A stretch of DNA of 64,000 nucleotides, taken from positions 310,001 through 374,000 of the forward strand of contig WNKP01000003.1 in the NCBI GenBank assembly GCA_009797885.1. Reading direction: 5' to 3'. The stretch comes from Flavobacteriaceae bacterium GF1 (GTDB taxonomy: Bacteria > Bacteroidota > Bacteroidia > Flavobacteriales > Flavobacteriaceae). The position numbers and the translations under genes are program-made. The notes under the pieces are model-generated. The model worked only from the letters and a program-made list of their open reading frames with translations. It had not been told where the DNA came from and made no database searches. This document shows positions 25,256 to 34,153 of the stretch, piece after piece. Every line of letters starts with the position of its first letter. Position 1 is the stretch's first letter.

Positions 25256-26368
25256 TTACATAATTCTTTTTTCGGTATCCGCTTCAAAAAACCGAAGCCT
25301 GTCAATATCCACCCCAATAGTGATTTTATCACCTACGGCATAGGCCAGTTGTGAATTGCTCCTGAAGCAGAAACTATGATCGGGATTGCCGGAAAAATGG
25401 AAATAGACAAAGGTCTCACTGCCTATGGGTTCCAGGGCTTCCACTTCAATTTCCATACTTTCGGAAAGGCGTTTCCCTTTTTCCACGGCCTTGTCATAGA
25501 TATATTCCGGGCGGAAGCCGAAAACTACGTTTTTACCTTCATAAGGTTTTAAACAGGGCCTTAGATCTTTGGGAACAGCAAACTGTAAATCCTTGGACTT
25601 AAAGGTTGCTTCCTTCTGCATCACGATTTTCCCTTCTATAAAATTCATGGAAGGGCTACCAATGAACCCCGCCACAAACTTATTTTGGGGGTTGTTGAAC
25701 AGGTTCATGGGAGAGTCAAATTGTTGGACAATACCATCCTTTAATACGACAATACGATCGCCCATGGTCATGGCTTCAATCTGGTCGTGGGTAACATAAA
25801 CGATGGTAGCGTCCAACTGGCGGTGCAGCTTTTTGATTTCGGCACGCATCTGGACCCTTAATTTGGCATCCAGGTTGGACAAGGGCTCATCGAATAGGAA
25901 TACCTTTGGATCCCGTACTATGGAACGGCCAATGGCCACCCTTTGACGTTGTCCCCCGGACATATCCTTGGGACGCCTATCCAATAAATGGGTAATGTCC
26001 AATATCTTGGCAGCATGTTCCACCTTGTGCTTTATTTCCTGTTTTGGGGTCTTTCTAAGCTTTAAGCCAAAGGCCATATTATCAAAGACGGTCATATGGG
26101 GATACAGCGCATAGTTTTGGAATACCATGGCAATATCACGGTCCTTTGGGGAAAGCTCGTTCATGCGCCCACCATCAATTTGCAGTTCCCCGGAAGTGAT
26201 TTCCTCCAGTCCTGCGATCATTCGCAATAATGTGGATTTTCCACAGCCAGAAGGCCCTACCAGAACAACAAATTCCTTATCCTGGATGCTTAGGTTCGCC
26301 TTTTGAATGGTGGCCCGTTCTGCACCAGGATATACTTTTTCAAGATTCTCAATTTGTATTGTTGCCAT
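25256..26368 (-). CDS. ABC sugar importer ATPase (MalK/MsmX/UgpC type)
   Basis: 370 residues. Walker A GPSGCGKST (about 38-46), Q-loop in MVFQNYALYPHMTVFDN, signature MSGGQRQR, Walker B VFLFDEPLSNLDAKL and the switch His in VYVTHDQIEAM. The C-terminal third is the TOBE/regulatory domain of carbohydrate importers (FGFRPEYIYD). It energises uptake through the two permeases encoded upstream. It starts 22 bp after the MalG-type permease stop. Downstream the transcript meets the MITE-like element, which may alter expression of the GH65 and pgmB genes. Confidence 0.93.
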   Translation of the reverse strand: MATIQIENLEKVYPGAERATIQKANLSIQDKEFVVLVGPSGCGKSTLLRMIAGLEEITSGELQIDGGRMNELSPKDRDIAMVFQNYALYPHMTVFDNMAFGLKLRKTPKQEIKHKVEHAAKILDITHLLDRRPKDMSGGQRQRVAIGRSIVRDPKVFLFDEPLSNLDAKLRVQMRAEIKKLHRQLDATIVYVTHDQIEAMTMGDRIVVLKDGIVQQFDSPMNLFNNPQNKFVAGFIGSPSMNFIEGKIVMQKEATFKSKDLQFAVPKDLRPCLKPYEGKNVVFGFRPEYIYDKAVEKGKRLSESMEIEVEALEPIGSETFVYFHFSGNPDHSFCFRSNSQLAYAVGDKITIGVDIDRLRFFEADTEKRIM

Positions 26369-26390
26369 TTATTCGATGTTAGTCAATTTT

Positions 26391-27215
26391 TTATCCTTTT
26401 AGTCCTGAACTTGCCACACCTTGCACAAAATAGCGTTGGAAAACTATAAAAATGACAAGGGTAGGCAATGATATCAAAATAGTGCCCGCCATGAGCAGTG
26501 GCCAATCCGTTAATAGTTCGGTCCGTAAACTTGCCATGCCCAGGGGTAGGGTATACATATCCTCTGTGTAGGTTACGATAACGGGCCAAAGGAATTCGTT
26601 CCATGAGCCCTGAAAGGTATAGATGGCTACCGCTGCCAATGCCGGTTTGGAAATGGGCAGGAATACTTGCCAGAAAATCCTAAAATAAGAGCATCCATCA
26701 ATCAGGGCGGCTTGTTCCAGGTCTTTTGGAATGGTCTCAAAAAATTGTTTCATTAAAAAAATATTGGTGACCCCGACCAATCCGGGAATGATGAGCCCTG
26801 CATAACTGTTGATCATGCGGAATTCATTCAAGATAATAAACTTGGGCACCAGGAGGATGATGCCCGGTATCATTAAACTACTTAACAACAATCCAAAAAT
26901 CAGTTTTCGCCCCTTGAATTCCAGTCGGGCAAAAGCAAAGCCCGCCAAAGCTGAAAAAAACACGTTGGTCACCGTCTGTACCAAGGTTACAAGGACACTG
27001 TTGAACAACCATTTTTCAAAAGGAAGCTCGTTCCAAACATTTTTGTAATTGTCCAAAGTAAAGGTCTCGGGCAAAAGCTTTATGGGCCAATCAAACACAT
27101 TTTTATCCGCATTGAAGCTTATGGACAATGAAAACAAAAATGGACCAATATAGATTAAGGTCGCTATTCCAAGAATTGCAAAAAACAGGATTTTTTGAAT
27201 TTTTAAGGCTTTCAT
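26391..27215 (-). CDS. ABC sugar importer permease, MalG type
   Basis: 274 residues from the ATG at 27215, which overlaps the GH32 stop as ATGA (the longer frame uses TTG at 27221). There are six membrane helices. The EAA loop EQAALIDGCSYFRIFWQVFLP contacts the ATPase, and the C-terminus RYFVQGVASSGLKG is typical of MalG-type permeases. It pairs with the MalF-type permease at 28731-29612. The GH32 gene lies between the two permease genes. Confidence 0.92.
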   Translation of the reverse strand: MKALKIQKILFFAILGIATLIYIGPFLFSLSISFNADKNVFDWPIKLLPETFTLDNYKNVWNELPFEKWLFNSVLVTLVQTVTNVFFSALAGFAFARLEFKGRKLIFGLLLSSLMIPGIILLVPKFIILNEFRMINSYAGLIIPGLVGVTNIFLMKQFFETIPKDLEQAALIDGCSYFRIFWQVFLPISKPALAAVAIYTFQGSWNEFLWPVIVTYTEDMYTLPLGMASLRTELLTDWPLLMAGTILISLPTLVIFIVFQRYFVQGVASSGLKG

Positions 27216-28741
27216 GTCCAAATACTTTTAACCGTTCGTATGTCTACTTTTTCAAAATGGGCCTTACCGCCCCTTGCAAACAGTTTAATGGTGTTACCGT
27301 CCTCATCGGGAAATACCAAATTGGTAAGGGTATGCGTGCCGTTTTGGACAAAGACCTCCACAATGGATTGGTCAACAAAAATGTCGAGCTGTATGGTTTG
27401 CCATGTGGTATCTATGGGCACGGTGTCTTTTCCAAAGAATTTCGCATTGAATTTATGGGATGAAGATGCTGTCCGGTCAATAAAAATTTCCCCTTTTCCA
27501 AAGTCTACGCCAACAACGGTTTCACAGTTTTTTGACTTCAGGATTTTGATTCCAGCGGTGGTAATGCCTTCATTTTTGATGGTGAGGCGGGCCACAAAGC
27601 TTTTGCATTTAAACGGCGGTTCCACGATCCCGTTGTACAGTTGGAGCCCTTCCCGTAGCCAGGGTTGGCTGTACAACGCATTCAAATAAGAATGTGGGGG
27701 CCTGCTTTGCAATCGATGTCCCTTTTCGGTCTCGGTAAGGAACAAATCACGCGGAAGTGACATCGCTCCCCTCCAAATATGGGTTGGGGTATCCGAACCG
27801 TAGCAATGCGATCCCACCCAGGCCATCATGGTAACATGATCCTTATGGTCCGTATTGGCAAAAGTTATCCCGGCATAAAAATCCTTTCCATAATCCAGAT
27901 AAAGGGGGTAGTGAAGAGGATCGGGAATGAAATGGGTGCCGTTAAAGTCCCCGATAAAATATTGCATTCCTAACTGTCCCTCCTGTTGATGGCCGGCAGA
28001 GAGGGTCAACACCCATTTTTTGGTATCACTGTCCTTAACCTGAAGCTTAAAGAGGTCCGGACATTCCCATACGGCGGCGGTGTTGCCCAGAGGTCCAAAA
28101 TCACTTACTTTTTTCCAGGTTTTAAGATCCGTTGACTGATAGAACGCCACTTTGTGTTCCACGGGAAGACTGACCAACATGATCCATTTTTGTATTCGGG
28201 GATCAAAGAAAAGTTTTGGGTCCCTGAATTCTGTTGAACCGATGTCAAGCACGGGATTTTCTGCAATTTCCTGATAGGAAAATCCATCGTCATGGCTTTT
28301 TGCAATGCTCTGGTGTTGGGCCTTGGAGATTAGCCCACCTTGGGGATCAAGGGCATGTTCAAAAGAGGTAAAGGCCGCGATAAGGGTTTCCTTGTCCGAA
28401 TCCAAGGCCGTGGTTCCGGAAAAGATCATATGTTCCTTTTCCGCAATGGCCACGTGATGTTCTTGCCAATGTACCCGGTCACTACTTGTTGCATGGCCCC
28501 AACTCATATGCCCCCATTGATTTCCATGGGGATTGTACTGAAAATAGAGATGATGGACATTTTTGTGCGTTATTAGCCCATTGGGATCGTTCATCCAATT
28601 CTTTTTTGGAGAGAAATGGAACTGTGGTCGGTGCTGTTCTGAATACGGTTTTACTTCCCCCATTTCTTCGTCGGCTTGTATGGTTTTAGGATAATCGTTC
28701 AGGATTTCCATTGGATTTTTTTGGTCGATTTTAATAGGCAT
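27212..28741 (-). CDS. Cytoplasmic GH32 beta-fructosidase (sucrase/fructanase type)
   Basis: 509 residues without a signal peptide. A five-bladed propeller holds the nucleophile Asp52 in WMNDPNG (49-55), the RDP transition-state triad (173-175) and the acid/base Glu226 in WECPDLF. A C-terminal beta-sandwich ends with VDQSIVEVFVQNG. The enzyme hydrolyses terminal beta-fructosyl units of sucrose, sucrose-6-phosphate or short fructo-oligosaccharides. Being intracellular and embedded between permease genes, it should act on the imported sugar. It overlaps the upstream permease stop by 11 bp and the downstream permease start by 4 bp. An in-frame ATG at codon 11 is an alternative start. Confidence 0.92.
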   Translation of the reverse strand: MPIKIDQKNPMEILNDYPKTIQADEEMGEVKPYSEQHRPQFHFSPKKNWMNDPNGLITHKNVHHLYFQYNPHGNQWGHMSWGHATSSDRVHWQEHHVAIAEKEHMIFSGTTALDSDKETLIAAFTSFEHALDPQGGLISKAQHQSIAKSHDDGFSYQEIAENPVLDIGSTEFRDPKLFFDPRIQKWIMLVSLPVEHKVAFYQSTDLKTWKKVSDFGPLGNTAAVWECPDLFKLQVKDSDTKKWVLTLSAGHQQEGQLGMQYFIGDFNGTHFIPDPLHYPLYLDYGKDFYAGITFANTDHKDHVTMMAWVGSHCYGSDTPTHIWRGAMSLPRDLFLTETEKGHRLQSRPPHSYLNALYSQPWLREGLQLYNGIVEPPFKCKSFVARLTIKNEGITTAGIKILKSKNCETVVGVDFGKGEIFIDRTASSSHKFNAKFFGKDTVPIDTTWQTIQLDIFVDQSIVEVFVQNGTHTLTNLVFPDEDGNTIKLFARGGKAHFEKVDIRTVKSIWT

Positions 28742-29612
28742 CGGGAGGGAAATATTTTTTCTGGATTACGGTTGTTGCAAAAATTAGCAAGGCCAGTATG
28801 GCTGCCGAAGCCGCTCCGAAACCAAACCGGAAGTACTTGAACGAATTCTGATAGACGAAATAGGACATGGTGGTGGAGGCATTGTCCGGTCCACCACTAC
28901 TCATGATGAAGATTTGGTCAAACACTTGAAAACACCCAATTAAACTCATAATGACCACAAAATAGGTCACTGGCCGTACCATGGGAACGGTAATTTTCCA
29001 AAACTGCTGCCATTGGTTGGCCCCATCTATTTTGGCCGCTTCGTACAAACTTGAGGGGATGTTTTGAAGCCCTGCCAAAAAGGAAACCATAAAATAACCC
29101 GATGTGGTCCAAATGTTCAGCATCATTATGGACGGTAATACGGTCAGTGGATTGGTCAACCAATCAATATTGGATTCAATCCCTGCCGAATTCAATAGAT
29201 AATTGAGAAGCCCTGGCTTGCTGTAGATCCAAACAAAAATGATGGACGTCACCACCGAAGACGTAATGGCCGGAATGTAAAACGCTGTCCTAAAAAAGGC
29301 CCTACCTCGTATTTTCTGATTCATAATGAATGCGAGGAACAAAGACAGCAGGGTTTGTACCGGAACCACACCAGCGGTATAGATAATGGTGTTTTTAATG
29401 GCCTTAATAAAAACCGGGTCCTTAAATAGTTCAATGTAGTTGCCTAGGCCTACAAAGGGTTTGTCCGGAATCAACAAGTTCCAATCAAAAAAACTTACTG
29501 CAAAAGCGAACCCAATGGGGAAGAAGACAAATACGGTCAACAACAACAAGGGAAAGGCCAGAAAGAGATAGCCCCAGAAAAACTGTTCTTTTTTTCGACT
29601 TTTGAATTTCAT
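28731..29612 (-). CDS. ABC sugar importer permease, MalF type
   Basis: 293 residues with six membrane helices. It begins with a basic cytoplasmic tail (MKFKSRKKEQ) and a first helix typical of UgpA/MalF permeases. The EAA loop SLYEAAKIDGANQWQQFWKIT is intact, and FDQIFIMSSGGPDNASTTM is a conserved block of sugar permeases. It starts 1 bp after the solute-binding protein stop and overlaps GH32 by 11 bp, so the operon is tightly coupled. Confidence 0.92.
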   Translation of the reverse strand: MKFKSRKKEQFFWGYLFLAFPLLLLTVFVFFPIGFAFAVSFFDWNLLIPDKPFVGLGNYIELFKDPVFIKAIKNTIIYTAGVVPVQTLLSLFLAFIMNQKIRGRAFFRTAFYIPAITSSVVTSIIFVWIYSKPGLLNYLLNSAGIESNIDWLTNPLTVLPSIMMLNIWTTSGYFMVSFLAGLQNIPSSLYEAAKIDGANQWQQFWKITVPMVRPVTYFVVIMSLIGCFQVFDQIFIMSSGGPDNASTTMSYFVYQNSFKYFRFGFGAASAAILALLIFATTVIQKKYFPPDAY

Positions 29613-29613
29613 A

Positions 29614-30834
29614 CTAGTCCAGTTTATATTTTTCGAGGGTAACCGCTAGTTCCTGGAGGGTTTGGGCGATATCCTTTTTTTTGTAAAAAATACCCTGCAT
29701 CGCTGCCTGGCTATCATCAAACCATCGTTCCTGCATGTTAACCTTATATAATTTGGCATAATCCACACTCTTCATAAAAACACTGTAAAGACTATCTTGA
29801 TAGAATCCATTTTCCTCGGCAACACTTTTTCGGGTAGGGAGTGCGATGCCACTTTCTGTCCAGGTTTTCATGCCCTCCTTACCACTCAGGTAAGAAAGCA
29901 TTTGCCAGGCATCCTCCTTGTGTGTACTTTGTTTGGGGATGACCATGGCCACCGAAAAGGCCAGGGTCGCCTTCCGTTTTCCTCGGGGAAGTTCCACAAC
30001 ACCATACTCCAGATTGGGGGCATTGTCCTTTAAATAGGGAATTAACCAGGCCCCTGAAATGGCCATGGCACATTGCCTTCGTGAGAAGACATCACCCATC
30101 CAACCGGCTCCTACATCGGCTGGATTGGTGGCTATGCCATCCCGATAAAGGGACATCATGAATTCGGTCGCTTCAATGAATTCTGGTTCCCCAATTTTGA
30201 TTTCCCCATCCTCCGTGATGATTTCCCCTCCGTTTTGATAGGCAAATGGCATTACAATATCGATGGAGGGCTCGATTACAAAACCATATTGATCAATTTT
30301 ACCATCTCCATTGGTGTCTTTGGTGAGCTTTTTCGAAAACGTATAAAGCTCTTGCCAGGTCGTAGGTACCGTATCCAAACCTGCCTCAGCAAACATCCGC
30401 TTATTATAAAAGAGTACATAGGCGTTAAAGTCCTTTGCCACGCCATAGTTTTTCCCCCGGTATTTAAAAGCATCCCTGAACACAGGAAAAAAGTCATCGA
30501 TTTCAAAATCGGTGTCCTGCTCCAAGAAGGAATCCAATGGCTCCAGGACATCAAAACTCATGTAAGCCGGAGAGGTATCCCCTTTTAGCCAGAACAGGTC
30601 CGGGGCTTTACCGGTGCCAAGCATCAATTGCAGTTTTTCGGTATAGTTTCCCGGAATCGGTTGGAATTGATATGATATGTTGGGGTATTTTTTTTCAAAA
30701 TTCCGTAAGGTTTGACGTATGATTTTTTCTTCAGTCTGACTGGATTGCCAGGACGTATATCTGGCAACGGTCTGCTTTTCACCACAACCAAACAAGAGTA
30801 ACAGTGGGATTAAATATAGGATATTGACTTTCAT
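29614..30834 (-). CDS. Sugar-binding lipoprotein of the ABC importer
   Basis: 406 residues from the ATG at 30834 (a TTG at 30855 is possible). A lipoprotein signal (YLIPLLLLFGC) anchors the protein, in a Gram-negative cell probably on the periplasmic face of the inner membrane. The mature part is a family-1 extracellular solute-binding protein: TEEKIIRQTLRNFEKKYPNI, DLFWLKGD, FAEAGLDTVPTTWQELY, DTNGDGKIDQYG. Ligands of this family are di- and oligosaccharides. It is the first gene of the sugar operon and is divergent from the AraC regulator, with an AraC-type repeat in the shared promoter. Confidence 0.92.
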   Translation of the reverse strand: MKVNILYLIPLLLLFGCGEKQTVARYTSWQSSQTEEKIIRQTLRNFEKKYPNISYQFQPIPGNYTEKLQLMLGTGKAPDLFWLKGDTSPAYMSFDVLEPLDSFLEQDTDFEIDDFFPVFRDAFKYRGKNYGVAKDFNAYVLFYNKRMFAEAGLDTVPTTWQELYTFSKKLTKDTNGDGKIDQYGFVIEPSIDIVMPFAYQNGGEIITEDGEIKIGEPEFIEATEFMMSLYRDGIATNPADVGAGWMGDVFSRRQCAMAISGAWLIPYLKDNAPNLEYGVVELPRGKRKATLAFSVAMVIPKQSTHKEDAWQMLSYLSGKEGMKTWTESGIALPTRKSVAEENGFYQDSLYSVFMKSVDYAKLYKVNMQERWFDDSQAAMQGIFYKKKDIAQTLQELAVTLEKYKLD

Positions 30835-30888
30835 AATCAAGTTGGCGTTTTTCAAAAGTATTGGTAAAAAACCACCTTTATTTTTTCG

Positions 30889-30918
30889 ATATTTGCAATA
30901 TATGACTCAATATTTGCA
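30889..30918. promoter_or_regulatory. Putative AraC-type operator, two direct repeats
   Basis: ATATTTGCA occurs at 30889-30897 and again at 30910-30918. The repeats are in the same orientation and 21 bp apart, two helical turns. Half-sites at this spacing are what dimeric AraC-family activators bind. The repeats lie in the 127-bp gap between the regulator gene and the ABC operon, about 55 bp upstream of the operon start, where activation would be expected. Confidence 0.6.
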
Positions 30919-30961
30919 TTAATATGGATCTATCTATTAAAACCAAGTAATTTAAAGTTAT

Positions 30962-31819
30962 ATGAAAGCTGATTTCCAAAAATTATCTTCCAAATCCCTG
31001 AAGAATTCCTTTGTGGATTTTTGGGTGCAAGCACCCTCCTTTGGATTTCACTGGCATTACCATCCCGAAATGGAGATTTGCTACGTAAAACAGGGTAGGG
31101 GGAAGCGCATTATTGGGGAGAGCATCGAAGATTTTGAAAACAATGATTTGGTATTGGTGGGATCCAATGTACCCCATTCCTGGATTACGGACGAGCAGTT
31201 CAACATCTCTGAAAAATCCGTTGAAGTTTTTGTCATTCAATTTGGAATTGAGGTGTTTCAAAGATTTGAAGGAATGCCCGAGTTTTATAAGATTGAACAA
31301 CTGCTTTCGCAATCGGGTAAAGGCCTTTTTTTCAGGAATCCCCATACTATGGGTTTGGTAGCGCTTTTGCAACATTTGTCCCAAGCACAGGGATTGGATA
31401 AATTACTGAAATTAATGGAGTTGCTTCAAGCGTTTACGGAACATGGCGATACCGTGACATTGAATCCTACCAGCTACAAAATGGTCCATAAGAAGCATCA
31501 GGAGGAGCGCATATTAAAAGTCTGCAATTACATTCATGAGCATTATCGTCAACCCATTTCCATAACGGAGTTGGCCGATATTGTGGCGATGAACAATGCT
31601 TCGTTTTGTCGTTTTTTTAAAAGGATATTGGGAAAGACCGTAGTGGAATATATCAATGAGCTACGGATTTCCCACGTTTGTAACCAGATTCAGAATACCG
31701 GGGAACCCATTTATCGGATAGCCTATGATACAGGTTATTCCAGCATTGCCTATTTCAATAAACAATTCAAAAAAAGTACCGGCCTGACCCCAACGGAGTA
31801 CCGTGGGTTGGTCGGTTAG
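30962..31819 (+). CDS. AraC-family transcriptional regulator
   Basis: 285 residues. The N-terminal ~100 form a cupin sensor (WHYHPEMEICYVKQGRGKRIIG, DLVLVGSNVPHSW). The C-terminal ~100 form the double helix-turn-helix DNA-binding domain (HYRQPISITELADIVAMNNASFCRFFKR; YRIAYDTGYSSIAYFNKQFKK; LTPTEYR). It probably senses the sugar or a metabolite and controls the divergent ABC/GH32/GH65 operon. Its start is a normal ATG. Its 3' end overlaps the convergent SIMPL gene by 4 bp. Confidence 0.92.
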   Translation: MKADFQKLSSKSLKNSFVDFWVQAPSFGFHWHYHPEMEICYVKQGRGKRIIGESIEDFENNDLVLVGSNVPHSWITDEQFNISEKSVEVFVIQFGIEVFQRFEGMPEFYKIEQLLSQSGKGLFFRNPHTMGLVALLQHLSQAQGLDKLLKLMELLQAFTEHGDTVTLNPTSYKMVHKKHQEERILKVCNYIHEHYRQPISITELADIVAMNNASFCRFFKRILGKTVVEYINELRISHVCNQIQNTGEPIYRIAYDTGYSSIAYFNKQFKKSTGLTPTEYRGLVG

Positions 31820-32541
31820 TCCACATTATACTCCAAACGCATGGTTATGGAAGCGGTTTTGTTCTTGGATGAGGTGTTGTATGCCCCTCCCCAGCTATAA
31901 TCTTCGCCGGAATTTTGCCCCGTAATTTGAAATACCCCCATTCGAGCAGAAATCAAATCGCCCAGGGTTCCACCGGCATTTTCCGCAATTTTTTCCGCAC
32001 GGATACGGGCATCTTCGGTGGCTTTGGAGATCATTTCAATTTTTAGATCGGCCAATTTGGTGTAATAATATCGTGGTGGGGAAGAGTTGAACTGCACCCC
32101 TTTGTTCAACAATTCCGTAATCTCACGGGATACTTGTTCAATCTTCGCCACGTCCGTGGATTCAATCTGTACGGATTGGGAAAGCTCATAACCCCTGAAA
32201 ATGCTCCCGACATAGTTGCCATTTTCATATCGGTTGTCCCGTTGTTCCAAAGTCTGTACCGAATTGAATATAATATTGTCATCATCAATTCCTTTGGAGA
32301 TCAAATAATCTTTTACAATCTCCTTTTGACGATTCAATTCATCAAAGGCTGAGGTCAATACAGGACTAAAGGCCGAAAAACGTCCTTCCCAGACAATTAG
32401 ATCGGAAGTGAAGTTTTCGTTGCCCAGGCCCGTCACCGATATAACCTGGGGAGGATTGGCCCGTTGTACGTAGGCATTTCCTAAAAAATAGGCAGCCAAG
32501 ACTATGGCAACCCCAAATATGATAGCAGTAAGATGTTTCAT
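31816..32541 (-). CDS. SIMPL-domain (DUF541) exported protein
   Basis: 241 residues with an N-terminal hydrophobic signal anchor (about 5-22). The remainder is a SIMPL/DUF541 domain: ISVTGLGNENFTSDLIVWEGRF at the start, DYLISKGIDDDNI and QTLEQRDN in the middle, and KATEDARIRAEKIAENAG near the C-terminus. Members such as BP26/YggE are periplasmic and linked to oxidative-stress tolerance or unknown tasks. It converges with the AraC gene (4-bp overlap) and is divergent from guaA. Confidence 0.85.
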   Translation of the reverse strand: MKHLTAIIFGVAIVLAAYFLGNAYVQRANPPQVISVTGLGNENFTSDLIVWEGRFSAFSPVLTSAFDELNRQKEIVKDYLISKGIDDDNIIFNSVQTLEQRDNRYENGNYVGSIFRGYELSQSVQIESTDVAKIEQVSREITELLNKGVQFNSSPPRYYYTKLADLKIEMISKATEDARIRAEKIAENAGGTLGDLISARMGVFQITGQNSGEDYSWGGAYNTSSKNKTASITMRLEYNVD

Positions 32542-32587
32542 GAATTTGCTTTACAATACCTACGGATAAATATACCTAAAAAGATGC

Positions 32588-32617
32588 TTTGGCAAATAGG
32601 GCATTTTGCTATTTTTG
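32588..32617 (+). promoter_or_regulatory. Promoter of guaA
   Basis: TTTG (32588-32591), 18 bp, TATTTTTG (32610-32617): an exact match to the Bacteroidota -33/-7 consensus. The guaA ATG is at 32621, so transcription would begin at or within a few bases of the start codon. Confidence 0.55.
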
Positions 32618-32620
32618 CCC

Positions 32621-34153
32621 ATGCAAAACCAAGTCCTTATTCTAGATTTTGGTTCCCAGTACACCCAGTTGATCGCGAGACGCGTGAGGGAACTCAATAT
32701 TTACTCTGAAATTAAACCTTATAATAATCCCCCAAAAGATTTATCGCCCTATCAAGCGGTGATTCTCTCAGGTTCACCCTATTCGGTGCGTGCCAGTGAT
32801 GCACCAAGGCCGGATTTGACCGAAATCAAGGGAAAGAAACCACTTTTGGGCATTTGTTATGGAGCCCAGTATTTGGCAATTTCAGGTGGGGGAAATGTGG
32901 CTCCCTCTGCAACCCGGGAATATGGGCGGGCCCATCTTTCCAATTTTAAGCCGAACGAAGCTTTTTTGAACGGAGTTTCTGAGAACAGCCAAGTATGGAT
33001 GAGCCATAGCGATACCATAAAGGAGCTGCCTGAAAATGCGTATTTATTGGCCAGTACGGAGGATGTTGAACATGCGGCGTATCGGATTGAAAATGAGGAA
33101 ACCTACGGAATTCAATTCCATCCAGAAGTATATCATACCAAAGAGGGTTCACGGATTTTGAAGAATTTTCTGGTGGACATAGCCGGATTAAAACAGGATT
33201 GGACCCCAGATGCCTTTGTGGAAACCACAGTAGTGGAACTGAGGGAAAAAATTGGTGACGAAAATGTTATCCTTGGTCTTTCCGGAGGTGTGGACAGTAG
33301 TGTTGCCGCAATGTTATTGCACAGGGCCATAGGAAAACAGCTGCACTGCATTTTTGTAAACAACGGGCTGTTGCGTAAAAACGAGTTCCATACGGTTTTG
33401 GAGCAGTATCAGGGGATGGGACTCAATGTCAAGGGTGTGGATGCTTCGGCACGCTTTTTGGAAGCTTTGAAGGGTGAATCGGAACCGGAAAGGAAAAGAA
33501 AGATAATCGGTCGGATTTTTATTGAGGTTTTTGATGATGAGTCACATCAAGTGGAAAATGCCACATGGTTGGCCCAAGGAACCATATATCCAGATAGGAT
33601 AGAATCCGTTTCCGCCAGTGGGGGTCCTTCGGCAACCATAAAAAGCCATCATAATGTGGGGGGATTGCCGGACTATATGAAGCTGAAAATTGTAGAACCG
33701 TTACACCTTTTGTTCAAGGACGAGGTGAGACGTGTGGGAAGGACCATGGGTATGCCCGAGTCGATCTTGGGTAGGCATCCCTTTCCAGGGCCTGGTTTGG
33801 GGATTCGGATCCTGGGGGATATTACCGCGGAAAAGGTATCCATACTCCAGGAGGTGGATGCCATTTTTATTGATGGATTAAAAAAATATGGCCTTTATGA
33901 TAAGGTTTGGCAGGCCGGAGCCATGCTTTTGCCCGTAAATAGTGTAGGGGTGATGGGAGATGAGCGGACGTATGAAAAATGTGTGGCATTAAGGGCCGTT
34001 GAAAGTACCGATGGTATGACGGCGGATTGGGTAAACCTCCCCTATGAATTTTTACAAAAAGTGTCCAACACAATAATCAATAGGGTAAAAGGCGTTAATA
34101 GGGTGGTATATGACATTAGTTCAAAACCACCGGCAACTATAGAATGGGAATGA
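32621..34153 (+). CDS. guaA: GMP synthase (glutamine-hydrolysing)
   Basis: 510 residues from the ATG at 32621; the upstream in-frame TTG would add non-family residues. The class I amidotransferase domain has [12 protein letters not shown] (nucleophile Cys) and the His/Glu in YGIQFHPEV. The ATP-pyrophosphatase loop is [11 protein letters not shown]. The C-terminal dimerisation domain carries [15 protein letters not shown] and ends PPATIEWE. It aminates XMP to GMP in purine synthesis. It is the first gene of a four-gene run with overlapping ends (LysM protein, OsmC, DUF922). Confidence 0.96.
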   Translation: MQNQVLILDFGSQYTQLIARRVRELNIYSEIKPYNNPPKDLSPYQAVILSGSPYSVRASDAPRPDLTEIKGKKPLLGICYGAQYLAISGGGNVAPSATREYGRAHLSNFKPNEAFLNGVSENSQVWMSHSDTIKELPENAYLLASTEDVEHAAYRIENEETYGIQFHPEVYHTKEGSRILKNFLVDIAGLKQDWTPDAFVETTVVELREKIGDENVILGLSGGVDSSVAAMLLHRAIGKQLHCIFVNNGLLRKNEFHTVLEQYQGMGLNVKGVDASARFLEALKGESEPERKRKIIGRIFIEVFDDESHQVENATWLAQGTIYPDRIESVSASGGPSATIKSHHNVGGLPDYMKLKIVEPLHLLFKDEVRRVGRTMGMPESILGRHPFPGPGLGIRILGDITAEKVSILQEVDAIFIDGLKKYGLYDKVWQAGAMLLPVNSVGVMGDERTYEKCVALRAVESTDGMTADWVNLPYEFLQKVSNTIINRVKGVNRVVYDISSKPPATIEWE

